Source of the DNA: Thalassobacillus pellis
Lineage (GTDB): Bacteria; Bacillota; Bacilli; Bacillales; Halobacillaceae
Reading direction: 5' to 3'
DNA: 64,000 bases
NCBI RefSeq assembly: GCF_016908295.1
Contig: NZ_JAFBDO010000001.1
Coordinates: 744,001-808,000 of the forward strand
In this document: positions 25,420 through 34,218 of the stretch, piece by piece
Position numbering within the stretch: position 1 is the stretch's first letter
Layout of the letters: each line of letters opens with the position of its first letter
Program-made: the position numbers and the translations under genes
Notes under the pieces: generated by a model
Told to the model about the DNA's origin: nothing
The model's database searches: none
The model's input: only the letters and a program-made list of their open reading frames with translations

Positions 25420-26814
25420 TTATTCAGCGAGATCTTTCTCTATGGCGGTTTTATCATTGAAGGTCGATTGGTTCAGGGTGCCGAGAATCTTGGATGTCAA
25501 TGTCCCTGACGTCATGGCTCCATTAACATTTAAAGCAGTCCGGCCCATATCAATAAGCGGTTCCACTGAAATCAGCAGCCCTGCGAGATAAACTGGCAGG
25601 TTCATCGATGAAAGCACTATCAAGGCTGCAAAGGTAGCTCCGCCGCCTACACCGGCAACGCCGAATGAGCTGATACCCACTAACAATATAAGCGGAATCA
25701 AAAACCCTGGGGTCAGCGGGTCGATACCGACTGTCGGAGCAATCATGACAGCAAGCATAGCGGGATAGATACCAGCACATCCATTCTGACCGATAGTCGC
25801 TCCAAATGAGGCTGACATATTCGCTGTACCCTCATCGACTCCCAGACTATTTTTCTGTGCCGATATGTTTAATGGGATGGTCCCTGCACTTGATCGGGAA
25901 GTAAATGCAAACCCAAGAACCGGAAGAACTTTTTTCAGATACGTAAATGGATTTAACCCCCATAGTGAAATCAAAGCTAAATGAATAAGGAACATAACAA
26001 GCAAGGCAACATATGACGCAAGCACGAATTTACCCATCTCCAGTATACCTGCAACGTCTGTTCTTGCTACAGTTGCTGCCATTAAAGCCATAATTCCATA
26101 TGGTGTTAAACGCAGTACCAATGTGACGATTCGCATGACAACAGCATAAACGGCATTGAGACCTTTCGTGAACACAGCTGCCTGCTCCGGACTTCTCCGT
26201 CTTACACCAAGGACAGCAATCCCGATTAAGGCAGAGAATATTACAACCGCAATGGTAGATGTTGCACGATCACCTGTCATATCTAAAAACGGATTAGCCG
26301 GGATGAACTGCAGGATTTTCTGCGGCGTGGTCATATCTTTCACTTCACCGAGTCGTTCTTCGAGATAAGCTCCCCTGTCTTCTTCAGCCTGGCCGGCTTC
26401 TATTTCCTCTGCATTTAGATCAAATAACAGGGAACTTCCTATTCCTACAACCCCGGCCACCATAGCAGTAGCAATTAAAATACCGATGATCCATCCAGAC
26501 ATTTTTCCGAGCTGCGACGTCTTCTCCAAATTGATGATCGATTGGATGATGGAAACCATAATGAGTGGAATGACAATCATCATTAACAATCGTACATAGC
26601 CGCTTCCTACAATACTGTACCAATCTGTCGTCTGACTGACTACCTCCGCTTCAGCCCCAAATACTAGTTGAAGATACGCCCCCAGCAATATACCCAGTCC
26701 AAGCCCCGCAAACACCCGTTTACTGAATGACAGACTGCTTTGCCGCATTTTGAAAAGAATACCGATAAAAACAAGTAAGATTGCAATGTTGACGACAACT
26801 AATAAAGTATCCAT
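25420..26814 (-). CDS. tcyP: L-cystine:cation symporter
   Basis: A 464-residue symporter of the dicarboxylate/amino acid:cation family, collinear with B. subtilis TcyP (463 aa), which imports L-cystine. Signatures: GSGYVRLLMMIVIPLIMVSI, FAFTSRSSAGTIPLNI (hairpin HP1), SFGATIGQNGCAGIYPAML and the C-terminal LISVEPLIDMGRTALNVNG. The ATG at 26814 follows GAGGAGG; the frame opens ten codons earlier without a site. Monocistronic. In relatives this gene is controlled by CymR; I could not find a clear CymR box. Confidence 0.92.
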   Translation of the reverse strand: MDTLLVVVNIAILLVFIGILFKMRQSSLSFSKRVFAGLGLGILLGAYLQLVFGAEAEVVSQTTDWYSIVGSGYVRLLMMIVIPLIMVSIIQSIINLEKTSQLGKMSGWIIGILIATAMVAGVVGIGSSLLFDLNAEEIEAGQAEEDRGAYLEERLGEVKDMTTPQKILQFIPANPFLDMTGDRATSTIAVVIFSALIGIAVLGVRRRSPEQAAVFTKGLNAVYAVVMRIVTLVLRLTPYGIMALMAATVARTDVAGILEMGKFVLASYVALLVMFLIHLALISLWGLNPFTYLKKVLPVLGFAFTSRSSAGTIPLNISAQKNSLGVDEGTANMSASFGATIGQNGCAGIYPAMLAVMIAPTVGIDPLTPGFLIPLILLVGISSFGVAGVGGGATFAALIVLSSMNLPVYLAGLLISVEPLIDMGRTALNVNGAMTSGTLTSKILGTLNQSTFNDKTAIEKDLAE

Positions 26815-27050
26815 TGTGTCCCTCCTCAAGATGAATAGTGTCATCTGTCTATCCTATGTCCAATAGGAGCGGATTTTGACCGACTTGAAAAAATTTTTCT
26901 TGAGGAAGGAATTTATGAAGCAGTAAAGGGACAGGCTTTTCACGTCTGCAGCATAGAAGAACAGTCGTCACTTATCCTTCCGTGAAGGAAAACCATGTGA
27001 AAAAGATTTCCCATTCATGAACACTACAATAGGCGGCCACCTGTTAAAAT
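26815..27050. other. Intergenic region between tcyP and the ribH terminator
   Basis: No gene and no convincing regulatory element seen; it should hold the tcyP promoter, read on the minus strand. Confidence 0.5.
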
Positions 27051-27089
27051 AAAAAAATTAGGCCGTCGAGATTTCCCCGACAGCCTAAA
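27051..27089 (-). terminator. Terminator of the riboflavin operon
   Basis: Minus-strand stem TTAGGCTGTCGGGG / CTCGACGGCCTAA followed by TTTTTTT. Confidence 0.9.
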
Positions 27090-27121
27090 TCAACGCAAGT
27101 CAACTTTGCCCTAGTCTTTTA

Positions 27122-27589
27122 TTATTCGAACATTTTATTGAGATTTGCCATCTCAATGGCTGCGCTTGCCGCTTCCCATCCTTTGTTGCCAGCTTTTGTG
27201 CCAGCACGTTCTATTGCCTGCTCGATCGTATCGGTTGTAATAACTCCGAACATAACCGGGATACCGCTCTTCGTAGCCGCTTGCGCCACACCTTTTGCAG
27301 CCTCCCCACAAACATAATCAAAATGCGGGGTAGAGCCTCGAATGACAGCACCAAGTGTAATGACAGCATCGTACTTTCCGGATTGGGCCATACGGTTTGC
27401 TATCATCGGGATTTCGAAAGCCCCAGGCACCCATGCTGCTTCAACGTTGTCCATGTCCACACCATGTCGCTTCAGTCCATCCAAGGCACCCTCGTATAGT
27501 TTACTAGTAATAAAATCATTGAATCGTCCAACAACGATACCGATTTTCAGATCCGTACCGATTAAATTTCCCTCATATTGCTTGACCAT
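27122..27589 (-). CDS. ribH: 6,7-dimethyl-8-ribityllumazine synthase
   Basis: A 155-residue lumazine synthase that condenses 5-amino-6-ribitylaminouracil with 3,4-dihydroxy-2-butanone 4-phosphate; members form icosahedral capsids. Signatures: [42 protein letters not shown] (with the catalytic His) and [17 protein letters not shown]. Normal length, normal ATG. Last gene of ribD-ribE-ribBA-ribH. Confidence 0.96.
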   Translation of the reverse strand: MVKQYEGNLIGTDLKIGIVVGRFNDFITSKLYEGALDGLKRHGVDMDNVEAAWVPGAFEIPMIANRMAQSGKYDAVITLGAVIRGSTPHFDYVCGEAAKGVAQAATKSGIPVMFGVITTDTIEQAIERAGTKAGNKGWEAASAAIEMANLNKMFE

Positions 27590-27610
27590 TTAGTAAGTCC
27601 CCCTTGACTA

Positions 27611-28804
27611 TTAAAAGTGAAATAGATGACCGAGTTTAGATTTTTTCGTCTGAAGATACCTTTCGTTTTCTTCTCTGCTGGGCATTTGAATTGGAACACG
27701 TTCTACTACTTCAAGTCCATGTCCCCCGAGCCCGGATATTTTCTTTGGATTATTTGTTAGAAGACGCATTTTGGAAATACCAAGGTCTTTCAATATTTGA
27801 GCACCGATGCCGTAATCACGTAAATCCGGAGCAAAACCAAGCTTTTGATTTGCCTCTACTGTATCCAGGCCTTGTTCCTGCAGTTTATAAGCATGCATCT
27901 TATTCAACAACCCGATCCCCCGGCCTTCCTGCCGCATATACAGTAGTACACCACTGCCATTTTCCTGAATCTGACGAAGAGCTGCGTCGAGCTGCGGACC
28001 ACAGTCACAGCGGTAGGAACCGAATACATCACCGGTCAGGCACTCGGAATGGACGCGGACCAGTGTCGGCTCACCCTCCTTGATTTCCCCTTTCACCAGG
28101 GCAACATGTTCACGAAAATCGATATCGTTGGTATAACCAAAAGCTTTGAAATCACCGTATTCTGTAGGAAGGTTGATTTCGACTTCGCGGTTAATATGAT
28201 TTTCATGGCGATTGCGATATTTGATTAAATCAGCAATGGTAATCATCGTCAGGCCGAATTTATCTGCCATTACCCTTAAATCAGGTACTCGTGCCATTGT
28301 TCCGTCTTCCTTGATGATTTCACATATTACTCCCGCAGGTGCTGAACCTGAAAGTCTGGCAAGGTCGACTGCCGCTTCCGTATGCCCGGCCCTTCGCATT
28401 ACTCCGCCTTCCTTGGCTAACAGTGGAAAAATATGACCCGGTTTATTGAAATCTTCCGGTTTAGAATCGGGGTTCAATAATTCTTTGACCGTGTCCGCAC
28501 GTTCTGCTGCGGAAATCCCAGTGGTAGTGCTTTTGTGGTCGATACTTACTGTAAATGCTGTTGCCAAGGTGTCCGTGTTTCTTTCTACCATTGGAAACAA
28601 CTCAAGCTTCTCAGCGATCGTCTCACTGACTGGAGCACATACAAGTCCTTTACCATAAGTGATCATAAAATTTATCATTTCAGGAGATGCGAATTCAGCC
28701 AGCCCGATCAGATCTCCCTCATTTTCCCGGTCTTCATCATCACAGACTATAACTACTTTCCCTTGCTTCAAGTCTTCTAACGCTTGTTCGATAGCATCAA
28801 ACAT
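27611..28804 (-). CDS. ribBA: Bifunctional 3,4-dihydroxy-2-butanone 4-phosphate synthase / GTP cyclohydrolase II
   Basis: A 397-residue fusion. The N-terminal domain (1-200) makes dihydroxybutanone phosphate from ribulose 5-phosphate: [14 protein letters not shown] with the acidic metal site, and [11 protein letters not shown]. The C-terminal domain (205-397) opens GTP to the first pyrimidine: zinc cysteines in [20 protein letters not shown] and the [11 protein letters not shown] motif. Both active sites look intact. This is the ribA gene of B. subtilis. 21 nt separate it from ribH. Confidence 0.96.
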   Translation of the reverse strand: MFDAIEQALEDLKQGKVVIVCDDEDRENEGDLIGLAEFASPEMINFMITYGKGLVCAPVSETIAEKLELFPMVERNTDTLATAFTVSIDHKSTTTGISAAERADTVKELLNPDSKPEDFNKPGHIFPLLAKEGGVMRRAGHTEAAVDLARLSGSAPAGVICEIIKEDGTMARVPDLRVMADKFGLTMITIADLIKYRNRHENHINREVEINLPTEYGDFKAFGYTNDIDFREHVALVKGEIKEGEPTLVRVHSECLTGDVFGSYRCDCGPQLDAALRQIQENGSGVLLYMRQEGRGIGLLNKMHAYKLQEQGLDTVEANQKLGFAPDLRDYGIGAQILKDLGISKMRLLTNNPKKISGLGGHGLEVVERVPIQMPSREENERYLQTKKSKLGHLFHF

Positions 28805-28818
28805 ACGGGTTCACCCTT

Positions 28819-29475
28819 TCATTTTCCTCCAAAACCGTGTTCATCTAAAAAAGCTTTTGTCAAACTGGATGATTTCTTCTGTGTTGTCTGACCGGATAAA
28901 AAATGAGCCACATATTTACTGATCATGTCACATTCAATATTAACGCTGTCACCGGCATCCTTTTCACCAAGTACCGTTTGCTCCATCGTGTGAGGAATCA
29001 GAGAAATTGTTATGGTATTTTCATCTACACCAAACACTGTCAAGCTGGTGCCGTCAACACCGACAGAACCTTTATATACGAAATAGCCAATCAAGTCATC
29101 TGAGAGTTCTATTTCATAATAGACGGCATTCGAGCGTCTATTTTTACTGACAATCCTCCCCATGCCATCAATGTGGCCAGACACAAGGTGACCGCCGAAC
29201 CTTCCATCTGCTGCCATAGCACGTTCAAGGTTTACTTTGCTGCCCTTGGTCAATTCATTAAGGTTGGTGGCATGATAGGTTTCAGGCATGACATCAAAAG
29301 AAAGAATATTTCCTGCAATCTTCGTGATTGTCAGGCACACCCCGTTGATCGAAATACTGTCGCCAAGGTGAGCATCCTCGATGATAGTTTCTGCCTTGAT
29401 GGCAAGCTCCATTGCTTCGCTTTTTGATTTTATTGCTTCAATTTCGCCAATTTCTTCTACAATTCCGGTAAACAT
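28819..29475 (-). CDS. ribE: Riboflavin synthase alpha subunit
   Basis: A 218-residue riboflavin synthase that dismutates two lumazines. It has the two repeated lumazine-binding barrels, opening MFTGIVEEIGEIE, with SISINGVCLTI in the first repeat and SVGVDGTSLTV in the second, and GHLVSGHIDG. Length and start are normal. Lies between ribD and ribBA with short gaps, as in B. subtilis, where the gene is also called ribB. Confidence 0.96.
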   Translation of the reverse strand: MFTGIVEEIGEIEAIKSKSEAMELAIKAETIIEDAHLGDSISINGVCLTITKIAGNILSFDVMPETYHATNLNELTKGSKVNLERAMAADGRFGGHLVSGHIDGMGRIVSKNRRSNAVYYEIELSDDLIGYFVYKGSVGVDGTSLTVFGVDENTITISLIPHTMEQTVLGEKDAGDSVNIECDMISKYVAHFLSGQTTQKKSSSLTKAFLDEHGFGGK

Positions 29476-29478
29476 TTG

Positions 29479-30576
29479 TCATGACCTCCCCTTGGGAACA
29501 GCTGTTACTTTAATATCTTCTCCCACCATTTCTGTGGCTAACACTTCCAGTTCCAGTGAATCCTTTAATTGTTGAAAGCCTGTGCCTTCTACAGGAGTAA
29601 GGGCATCCTTGCCACCAAGGAGCTTAGGCGCAATATAAGTGATGAGTTCATCAACCTTACCTGCCCGTACAAATGCATCCGCAATCGTACCTCCTCCTTC
29701 CACAAGCAAGGAGGTGATTTCCTGTTCACCCAGATACCGCAGCACTTCCGGTATATCTACAGCTGGACTGGATAAGGAAATGATCTCCACATGTTCTTTA
29801 GCACGGAATGCCTGAATTTGGGCAGGAGATATCCTGCTGCCGGTTATGACCCAGGTCGGTGCCTCGTCATTTTGGATAAGTTCAGAATTAATCGGTGTCC
29901 TAAGCTGTGTATCGAGGACAATACGTATTGGATTCTCCCCATCGCCTTCTAATCGGGTCGTCAGTTTCGGGTTATCCTTGATCACCGTCTGGACTCCCAC
30001 CAGTATGGCATCACTACGATGTCGGTATTTATGGCCGTCTTTTCTGGCAGCCTCTCCGGTAATCCACTGGCTCTCTCCGGTTGATGTCGCAATTTTACCA
30101 TCAAGGCTCATCGCAGTCTTCAGAAAAACATAGGGAGTTTTTGTCTTCATATAGTGAAAAAAGATCGTGTTCAATTGATCAGCTTCCGCTTTTAATACAT
30201 TAGTTTCAACCTCGATGCCGGCGTTTTCAAGCATTTTAATTCCTCTGCCTGAAACTTTCGGATTAGGGTCGTCTGAACCGATTACGACGCGCTTCAGCTT
30301 GGCATCAATAATGGCTTGTGCACAGGGCGGGGTCTTGCCATAATGGCTGCACGGTTCTAAGGTGACGTAAATCGTCCCACCTGTTGCTTTATCTCCAGCC
30401 ATTTGCAAAGCATTTATTTCGGCATGGGGATCTCCTGCTTTCACATGGACACCAAGGCCGACTACTTCATTATTCTTAACGATAACTGATCCTACTGCAG
30501 GGTTAGGAGAGGTCTGGCCTACCGTAGTCTTTGCCATTTCAATCGCCAATTTCATATATTGTTGATCGCTGTTCAT
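29479..30576 (-). CDS. ribD: Bifunctional riboflavin deaminase/reductase
   Basis: A 365-residue enzyme for steps two and three of pyrimidine processing. The N-terminal zinc deaminase has H51-A-E53 and PCSHYGKTPPC (Cys76, Cys85); the C-terminal NADPH reductase starts near 150 (FLKTAMSLDGKIA) and has VEGGGTIADAF. ATG 30576 is taken because GGAGGTGA lies 5 nt upstream; the frame opens seven codons earlier. First gene behind the FMN riboswitch. Confidence 0.96.
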   Translation of the reverse strand: MNSDQQYMKLAIEMAKTTVGQTSPNPAVGSVIVKNNEVVGLGVHVKAGDPHAEINALQMAGDKATGGTIYVTLEPCSHYGKTPPCAQAIIDAKLKRVVIGSDDPNPKVSGRGIKMLENAGIEVETNVLKAEADQLNTIFFHYMKTKTPYVFLKTAMSLDGKIATSTGESQWITGEAARKDGHKYRHRSDAILVGVQTVIKDNPKLTTRLEGDGENPIRIVLDTQLRTPINSELIQNDEAPTWVITGSRISPAQIQAFRAKEHVEIISLSSPAVDIPEVLRYLGEQEITSLLVEGGGTIADAFVRAGKVDELITYIAPKLLGGKDALTPVEGTGFQQLKDSLELEVLATEMVGEDIKVTAVPKGRS

Positions 30577-30606
30577 TTCCGTCACCTCCAATGTCACTAA
30601 TGAACG

Positions 30607-30646
30607 AAAAAAGACCCTGAAGAAGGCATACTTCTCCAGGGTCTTT
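30607..30646 (-). terminator. Riboswitch-controlled terminator in the rib leader
   Basis: Minus-strand stem AAAGACCCTGGAGAAG / CTTCTTCAGGGTCTTTTTTC between the FMN aptamer and ribD. This is the expression platform; FMN binding should favour it. Confidence 0.88.
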
Positions 30647-30716
30647 GTAAACGTCTTATTTTAAGCATGCTCAAAAAGGCATACTCGCAGAATTTTAATG
30701 AACATTTACTTTTTTA

Positions 30717-30890
30717 CCTTCTCCCATCCAGACTTTCACTGTCGGCTTTGGCATTTCACCAAATCAGGGGGAAAACCAGATACGCGATGCATCTCTTTTC
30801 AATACGATTATTGAGGTATTCCCCGTCGCGGGCTGAGAGCTTTACACTCATCACCGCCGGCTGGGATTTTCACCCGACCCCGAAGGTTAT
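30717..30890 (-). promoter_or_regulatory. FMN riboswitch (RFN element) of the rib operon
   Basis: On the minus strand all conserved RFN blocks are present in order: CTTCGGGGTCGGGTGAAAAT, CCCAGCCGGCGGTGATGAG, AAAGCTCTCAGCCCGCGA, then TTTGGTGAAATGCCAAAGCC, GACAGTGAAAGTCTGGATGG and GAGAAGG. It senses FMN and prevents read-through into ribD when FMN is abundant. Confidence 0.97.
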
Positions 30891-31087
30891 AGTATTCTGT
30901 TGTATTACTATAAATATAAAGGAAATGCGATAAAGTCGCAATTCTTTCGGCTTGATTTGGACAAATATCGAATGAGTCCCGATTAATATTATGATTTTGG
31001 CGGATAACTTTATCAACTTGTTAATAAAACATGTATATGTAATTCTGCAAGATCATTTGATAAATGAAGTAGCAAAGAAGCAGAGAG

Positions 31088-31477
31088 TCACTTGACTGGC
31101 AACTCCAAGGCAACATCATAAACAACTTCTTTCTCTGAACTATGATACCTTCCAACTCTTCGTTCTTCATCTAAATCAGCAACAAATGGATCTTGGTAAT
31201 AATTCAATTTGAATTGTACTTTCTCCTTGTTTTTAAAATGTAATATGTATTCTGGAGAATTTATATCGGCAGTTTCAGTGGAAATGGTTTCAGCAGTGTT
31301 TAATTCTGTAAGGAGTTTTCGTATATATCTCTTGTCTGTTATACTCGAAACTTTTTCGTTGGATTTATAGTGGTACACCTCTATTTCAGTAATACCTTTT
31401 ATTTCATATCCATTATTACAACCTACAAGCGCTATCACCAATAAAATAAAAGAAAGCATTGAAAGAAATTCCTTCAA
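31088..31477 (-). CDS. Small lipoprotein of unknown function
   Basis: About 129 residues. The best start is TTG 31477, 8 nt after AAAGGAGG, giving a lipoprotein signal with LLVIALVGC as the lipobox. The mature part is a compact beta-rich domain: ITEIEVYHYKSNEKVSSITD, KRYIRKLLTELNTAE, YILHFKNKEKVQFKLNYY. The pattern (motif IEVY...KVSSITD then helix, then strand pair) resembles YhfM/DUF5301-type Bacillus lipoproteins, but I am not certain. Monocistronic. Confidence 0.7.
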   Translation of the reverse strand: MKEFLSMLSFILLVIALVGCNNGYEIKGITEIEVYHYKSNEKVSSITDKRYIRKLLTELNTAETISTETADINSPEYILHFKNKEKVQFKLNYYQDPFVADLDEERRVGRYHSSEKEVVYDVALELPVK

Positions 31478-31621
31478 AACATCTACCTCCTTTGCTTTTC
31501 TTTGTATACCCACCATCAGGATACCTTTCTTTAGGGGAGTTTACTTTTCCGGATTGTGTAATGGAGAGTATAAAAAGAAAAAATTGGTACTTTGTTACAA
31601 ACAGACACCCTTATTATGATT

Positions 31622-31652
31622 AAAGCCCCGGCGTTTGCCAAGGCTTTTTTAT
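31622..31652 (+). terminator. Terminator-like hairpin
   Basis: AAAGCCCCGG...CCAAGGCTTTTTTAT. The T-run is on the plus strand although both flanking genes are on the minus strand, so either it acts weakly for the minus transcript or it blocks antisense reading. Confidence 0.4.
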
Positions 31653-31665
31653 AAATGCAATTTTT

Positions 31666-31926
31666 TTATTGATTGTTTCTTTCCTCAGATGGTTCTTCTC
31701 TAAGGTCCGGTTCTTGTTCATCTCTATCTAAAGGTTGATCTAATTCTAAATCATTCCCATTACCATTACCATTCATATTTTGATTATTATTATCCTGGTT
31801 GTATTGAGTTGGCTGGAAATTAGTATCTTGTGGCTGCTGTTCTTGATTTTGATCGTTAGTCCCGCATGCCGCCAAAACACCAGTGAAGATAACCATTGAT
31901 AAACCTAAGCTAAGGCTCTTTTTCAT
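31666..31926 (-). CDS. Small acidic Asn/Gln-rich lipoprotein, paralogue 1
   Basis: An 86-residue lipoprotein. ATG 31926 is preceded by AGAGGAGGTG. The signal MKKSLSLGLSMVIFTGVLAAC ends in a lipobox; the mature part is low complexity: GTNDQNQEQQPQDTNFQPTQ, an N-rich stretch, then an acidic tail rich in E, D and P. It is paralogous to the lipoprotein at 32588-32839 (shared NDQ.QEQQP..TNFQPTQY). It is divergently paired with the small protein at 32109-32312. Function unknown. Confidence 0.72.
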   Translation of the reverse strand: MKKSLSLGLSMVIFTGVLAACGTNDQNQEQQPQDTNFQPTQYNQDNNNQNMNGNGNGNDLELDQPLDRDEQEPDLREEPSEERNNQ

Positions 31927-32108
31927 GACTACACCTCCTCTAAAAATTATGAACTCACCGATTATAATTTGCATTTTGGTGTGGATTTACACATAATCAA
32001 CCGCAATTAAAATTTTCCAAAAAACAGGTCGTTTAATACAGAGATATAAAGCTAAAAATAAAGGTTGGTTCTTTTGAGAGCTAAATTTTTGGTGAAGGGT
32101 TGGATACT

Positions 32109-32312
32109 ATGAATGGTAAACAAAATCGAGGAAATTCTTGGGTAGCACTTGGTACAGCCGGGGCGATTGGAGCTGCAGCTATGTACGGAATTTCAAGAAT
32201 GAATCGTAATGGCGGTTTGCAGCAGATGGCTCATAATGCGCAAAACAGCCCGGCGATGAAAAACCTTCAGCAAGCTGTCCCTGGAATGGAAGATAATCAG
32301 GAATCTCGATAG
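32109..32312 (+). CDS. Small Gly/Ala-motif protein, paralogue 1
   Basis: A 67-residue protein: MNGKQNRGNSWVALGTAGAI followed by GAAAMYGISRMNRNGG and an amphipathic C-terminal half (QQMAHNAQNSPAMKNLQQAV). The centre is a short hydrophobic GxxxG-like helix that could insert in a membrane. ATG 32109 is used with GAAGGG at 9 nt; a TTG lies three codons upstream. Paralogue of 33016-33267. Divergent from a small lipoprotein. I cannot assign a family with confidence. Confidence 0.7.
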   Translation: MNGKQNRGNSWVALGTAGAIGAAAMYGISRMNRNGGLQQMAHNAQNSPAMKNLQQAVPGMEDNQESR

Positions 32313-32353
32313 AAATGTTTTATATAACCCTTCTGCAGAGGGGCTATTCTACA

Positions 32354-32388
32354 AAAAAGAGTCTGAGTTTTGAACTCGACTCTTTTTG
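32354..32388 (+). terminator. Terminator of small protein gene (paralogue 1)
   Basis: AAAAAAGAGTC-TGAGTTTTGAACTC-GACTCTTTTT, a strong stem with an inner GAGTT/AACTC pairing and T-run. Confidence 0.85.
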
Positions 32389-32471
32389 CTTATTATTTAT
32401 CCTTTTGAATTTAAAAAAACCTGGCAAGTAGCTGTCATCAGCACCTATGTAAATTTCGATCTTCTAAGCCA

Positions 32472-32503
32472 TAAAAAACCCCTCCAACTATATCGTTGGA
32501 GAG
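32472..32503 (-). terminator. Terminator of lipoprotein paralogue 2
   Basis: Minus-strand stem CTCTCCAAC / GTTGGAGGGG followed by TTTTTTAT, some 85 nt beyond the stop codon. Confidence 0.8.
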
Positions 32504-32587
32504 CTTAAGAAGAGATTTTGCCCGTTATAAACAGAATGCTTTCGTAATACAGCTAATTCTAATGTTTCACATTAGAGTGCTATTTTC

Positions 32588-32839
32588 TTATTGATGCCCT
32601 TCTGATGGCACTCCTTCTTTGTCATCTTCCTGCTCATCTTCATTTAAAGGAGCGTCCATTCCAGGAACATCCTCTGCTTCCATGTCATTGTTTTGACCAT
32701 TATTTTGCTGATCATATTGGGTTGGTTGAAAATTAGTGTTTTCTGGCTGCTGTTCTTGATCTTGATCATTCATTCCACATGCGGACATAACACCAACTAA
32801 CATAGCCATCGATAAAACCATACTTGAAATTTTCTTCAT
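32588..32839 (-). CDS. Small acidic Asn/Gln-rich lipoprotein, paralogue 2
   Basis: An 83-residue lipoprotein starting ATG 32839 with GGGAGGTGT upstream. Signal MKKISSMVLSMAMLVGVMSA ends at the lipobox MSAC; the mature part GMNDQDQEQQPENTNFQPTQ is followed by Q/N-rich and very acidic segments (GMDAPLNEDEQEDDKEG). Clearly duplicated with 31666-31926, and likewise divergent from a small protein (33016-33267). Function unknown. Confidence 0.72.
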   Translation of the reverse strand: MKKISSMVLSMAMLVGVMSACGMNDQDQEQQPENTNFQPTQYDQQNNGQNNDMEAEDVPGMDAPLNEDEQEDDKEGVPSEGHQ

Positions 32840-33015
32840 GCTTACACCTCCCTGTAAACTTTTTGGAATCACTGATTATCTTCTGCAATTTAGAGGTGTT
32901 TACACTCATGAATTTTTTTGTGGTTATGGGTAAAAAAGGGAGTTTATAAATACACAAATTAGTTAGACTAATACTTGTTCTTAGAATCTGATTAATAAGA
33001 AAAGGAAAGATGATC

Positions 33016-33267
33016 ATGAAACGTAAAAAGCGTCAAAAAAACTCATGGACTGCCCTTGGTGCAGCTGGGGCTATTGGTGCAGCAGCTATGTATGGAATTT
33101 CAAGGATGAATCGTAATGGAGGATTCCAGAAACTTGTACAAAATGCTCAAAACAGCCAGACAATGAAAAACGCACAGAACTACATCTCTGAAAAAATGGG
33201 AAACAATGAGGCGCACGATGCAAATGCAGAGATGAGCTATTCCTTGCCTAAGCACAAGAAAATATAA
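33016..33267 (+). CDS. Small Gly/Ala-motif protein, paralogue 2
   Basis: An 83-residue protein: MKRKKRQKNSWTALGAAGAI, GAAAMYGISRMNRNGGFQKL, then a charged tail ending SLPKHKKI. The block NSW.ALG.AGAIGAAAMYGI plus SRMNRNGG is shared with 32109-32312; the tail is longer here. ATG 33016 suits the AAAGGA site better than ATG 33010. The pairing with a divergent lipoprotein gene is conserved between the two copies. Confidence 0.7.
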   Translation: MKRKKRQKNSWTALGAAGAIGAAAMYGISRMNRNGGFQKLVQNAQNSQTMKNAQNYISEKMGNNEAHDANAEMSYSLPKHKKI

Positions 33268-33313
33268 TCTCATTCCATTTAATGCATATTTCTGAAGGCT
33301 TACACTTTATTCA

Positions 33314-33340
33314 GCGGTCCCACCTTAACCTGGGACCGTT
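33314..33340 (+). terminator. Weak terminator hairpin
   Basis: CGGTCCCA / TGGGACCG stem downstream of small protein paralogue 2, without a good T-run. Confidence 0.4.
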
Positions 33341-33504
33341 ACATGTTACCAATGCATGCTTTCATTGCTTGCACAGCGCAGTAAAAAGAAAATTATCGGA
33401 AATATATAAGATTTAACAGTAATGCCGGATGCTTTGTTCGTATTCTAAGATGTAAGCTTTAATTAGCAATAAAAAAACACCCCATAGGGATGATTTTCAG
33501 AAAA

Positions 33505-33639
33505 TTATTCGTTATTCTTACCTTTATTCGTTTTTTCGTTCATACCAATAATTAGTAACCCAAATATAATGGTAATAAATAAAATACCAATCACCCATAT
33601 AACAATTGTTTCGTGGGAACCGAACCACTGAAGAACCAT
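33505..33639 (-). CDS. 44-aa single-pass membrane peptide
   Basis: A 44-codon frame on the minus strand: MVLQWFGSHE, then a long hydrophobic helix TIVIWVIGILFITIIFGLLI, then a positively charged tail IGMNEKTNKGKNNE. Composition (Ile-rich helix, Lys/Asn tail inside) is what a real small membrane protein shows. AAAGGTAG lies about 12 nt before the ATG. No family recognised. Alternative: chance AT-rich frame. Confidence 0.45.
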   Translation of the reverse strand: MVLQWFGSHETIVIWVIGILFITIIFGLLIIGMNEKTNKGKNNE

Positions 33640-33853
33640 ACAGCAGCAACTACCTTTTTTACCTATTATCAACCCGCAGTTATTTTTTTATTCCAGTTAA
33701 CGGGAAAAGCGGGATCTTACTTCTTTTCTTACCCTCAAGTTTGCATACCTCCCAGCCCTTAAGTGGCGAAATGCCACAATGGTTTAATTACTGTACATAC
33801 TGGTAATGGACAAGCACAGCTATACTAATATATTCGGCGAATGGAGGTTAAAC

Positions 33854-34045
33854 TTGTATCATACGAGATCTTTTTATGAAGCTCTCCCCGACGAAATATT
33901 AGGCAGATTCTATTACGAGTTTATCATTTCCTTCGAAAAGGGTAATGGGAACAACGCTATGTTTCGGGAATTGCAATTAATAAAAGGTATCGCGGCAGAA
34001 CGGGGCATTCCCCTTGACCAATTACTCAAAATTGGCACTCCCTGA
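33854..34045 (+). CDS. 63-aa hypothetical protein
   Basis: A helical 63-residue protein starting TTG 33854 with GGAGG at 7 nt: MYHTRSFYEALPDEILGRFY, YEFIISFEKGNGNNAMFREL, QLIKGIAAERGIPLDQLLKI. The frame is open 16 codons further upstream but without a site. The arrangement DE-L---Y----------F---L-KGI--ERG recalls the fold of small kinase-inhibitor or anti-repressor peptides such as Sda, but similarity is too weak to name it. Monocistronic. Confidence 0.6.
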   Translation: MYHTRSFYEALPDEILGRFYYEFIISFEKGNGNNAMFRELQLIKGIAAERGIPLDQLLKIGTP

Positions 34046-34173
34046 TCTTCCCCTCACCATTTTCCTGTTAGAACAGTGTTCACTTTTCGATTCCCCATCA
34101 ATACTTCCCCATTCGGCTATAATGTTGTAACTTTGTGATGGTCAAATCAAGATGCCAATACAGGAAGCCATCA

Positions 34174-34215
34174 AAATATGGAGAGGGAAACATCACATAC
34201 CCGCCTCTCTCCATA
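34174..34215 (-). terminator. Terminator of the 108-aa gene
   Basis: Minus-strand stem ATGGAGAGAGG / CCCTCTCCAT then ATTTTG. Confidence 0.65.
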
Positions 34216-34218
34216 GAT

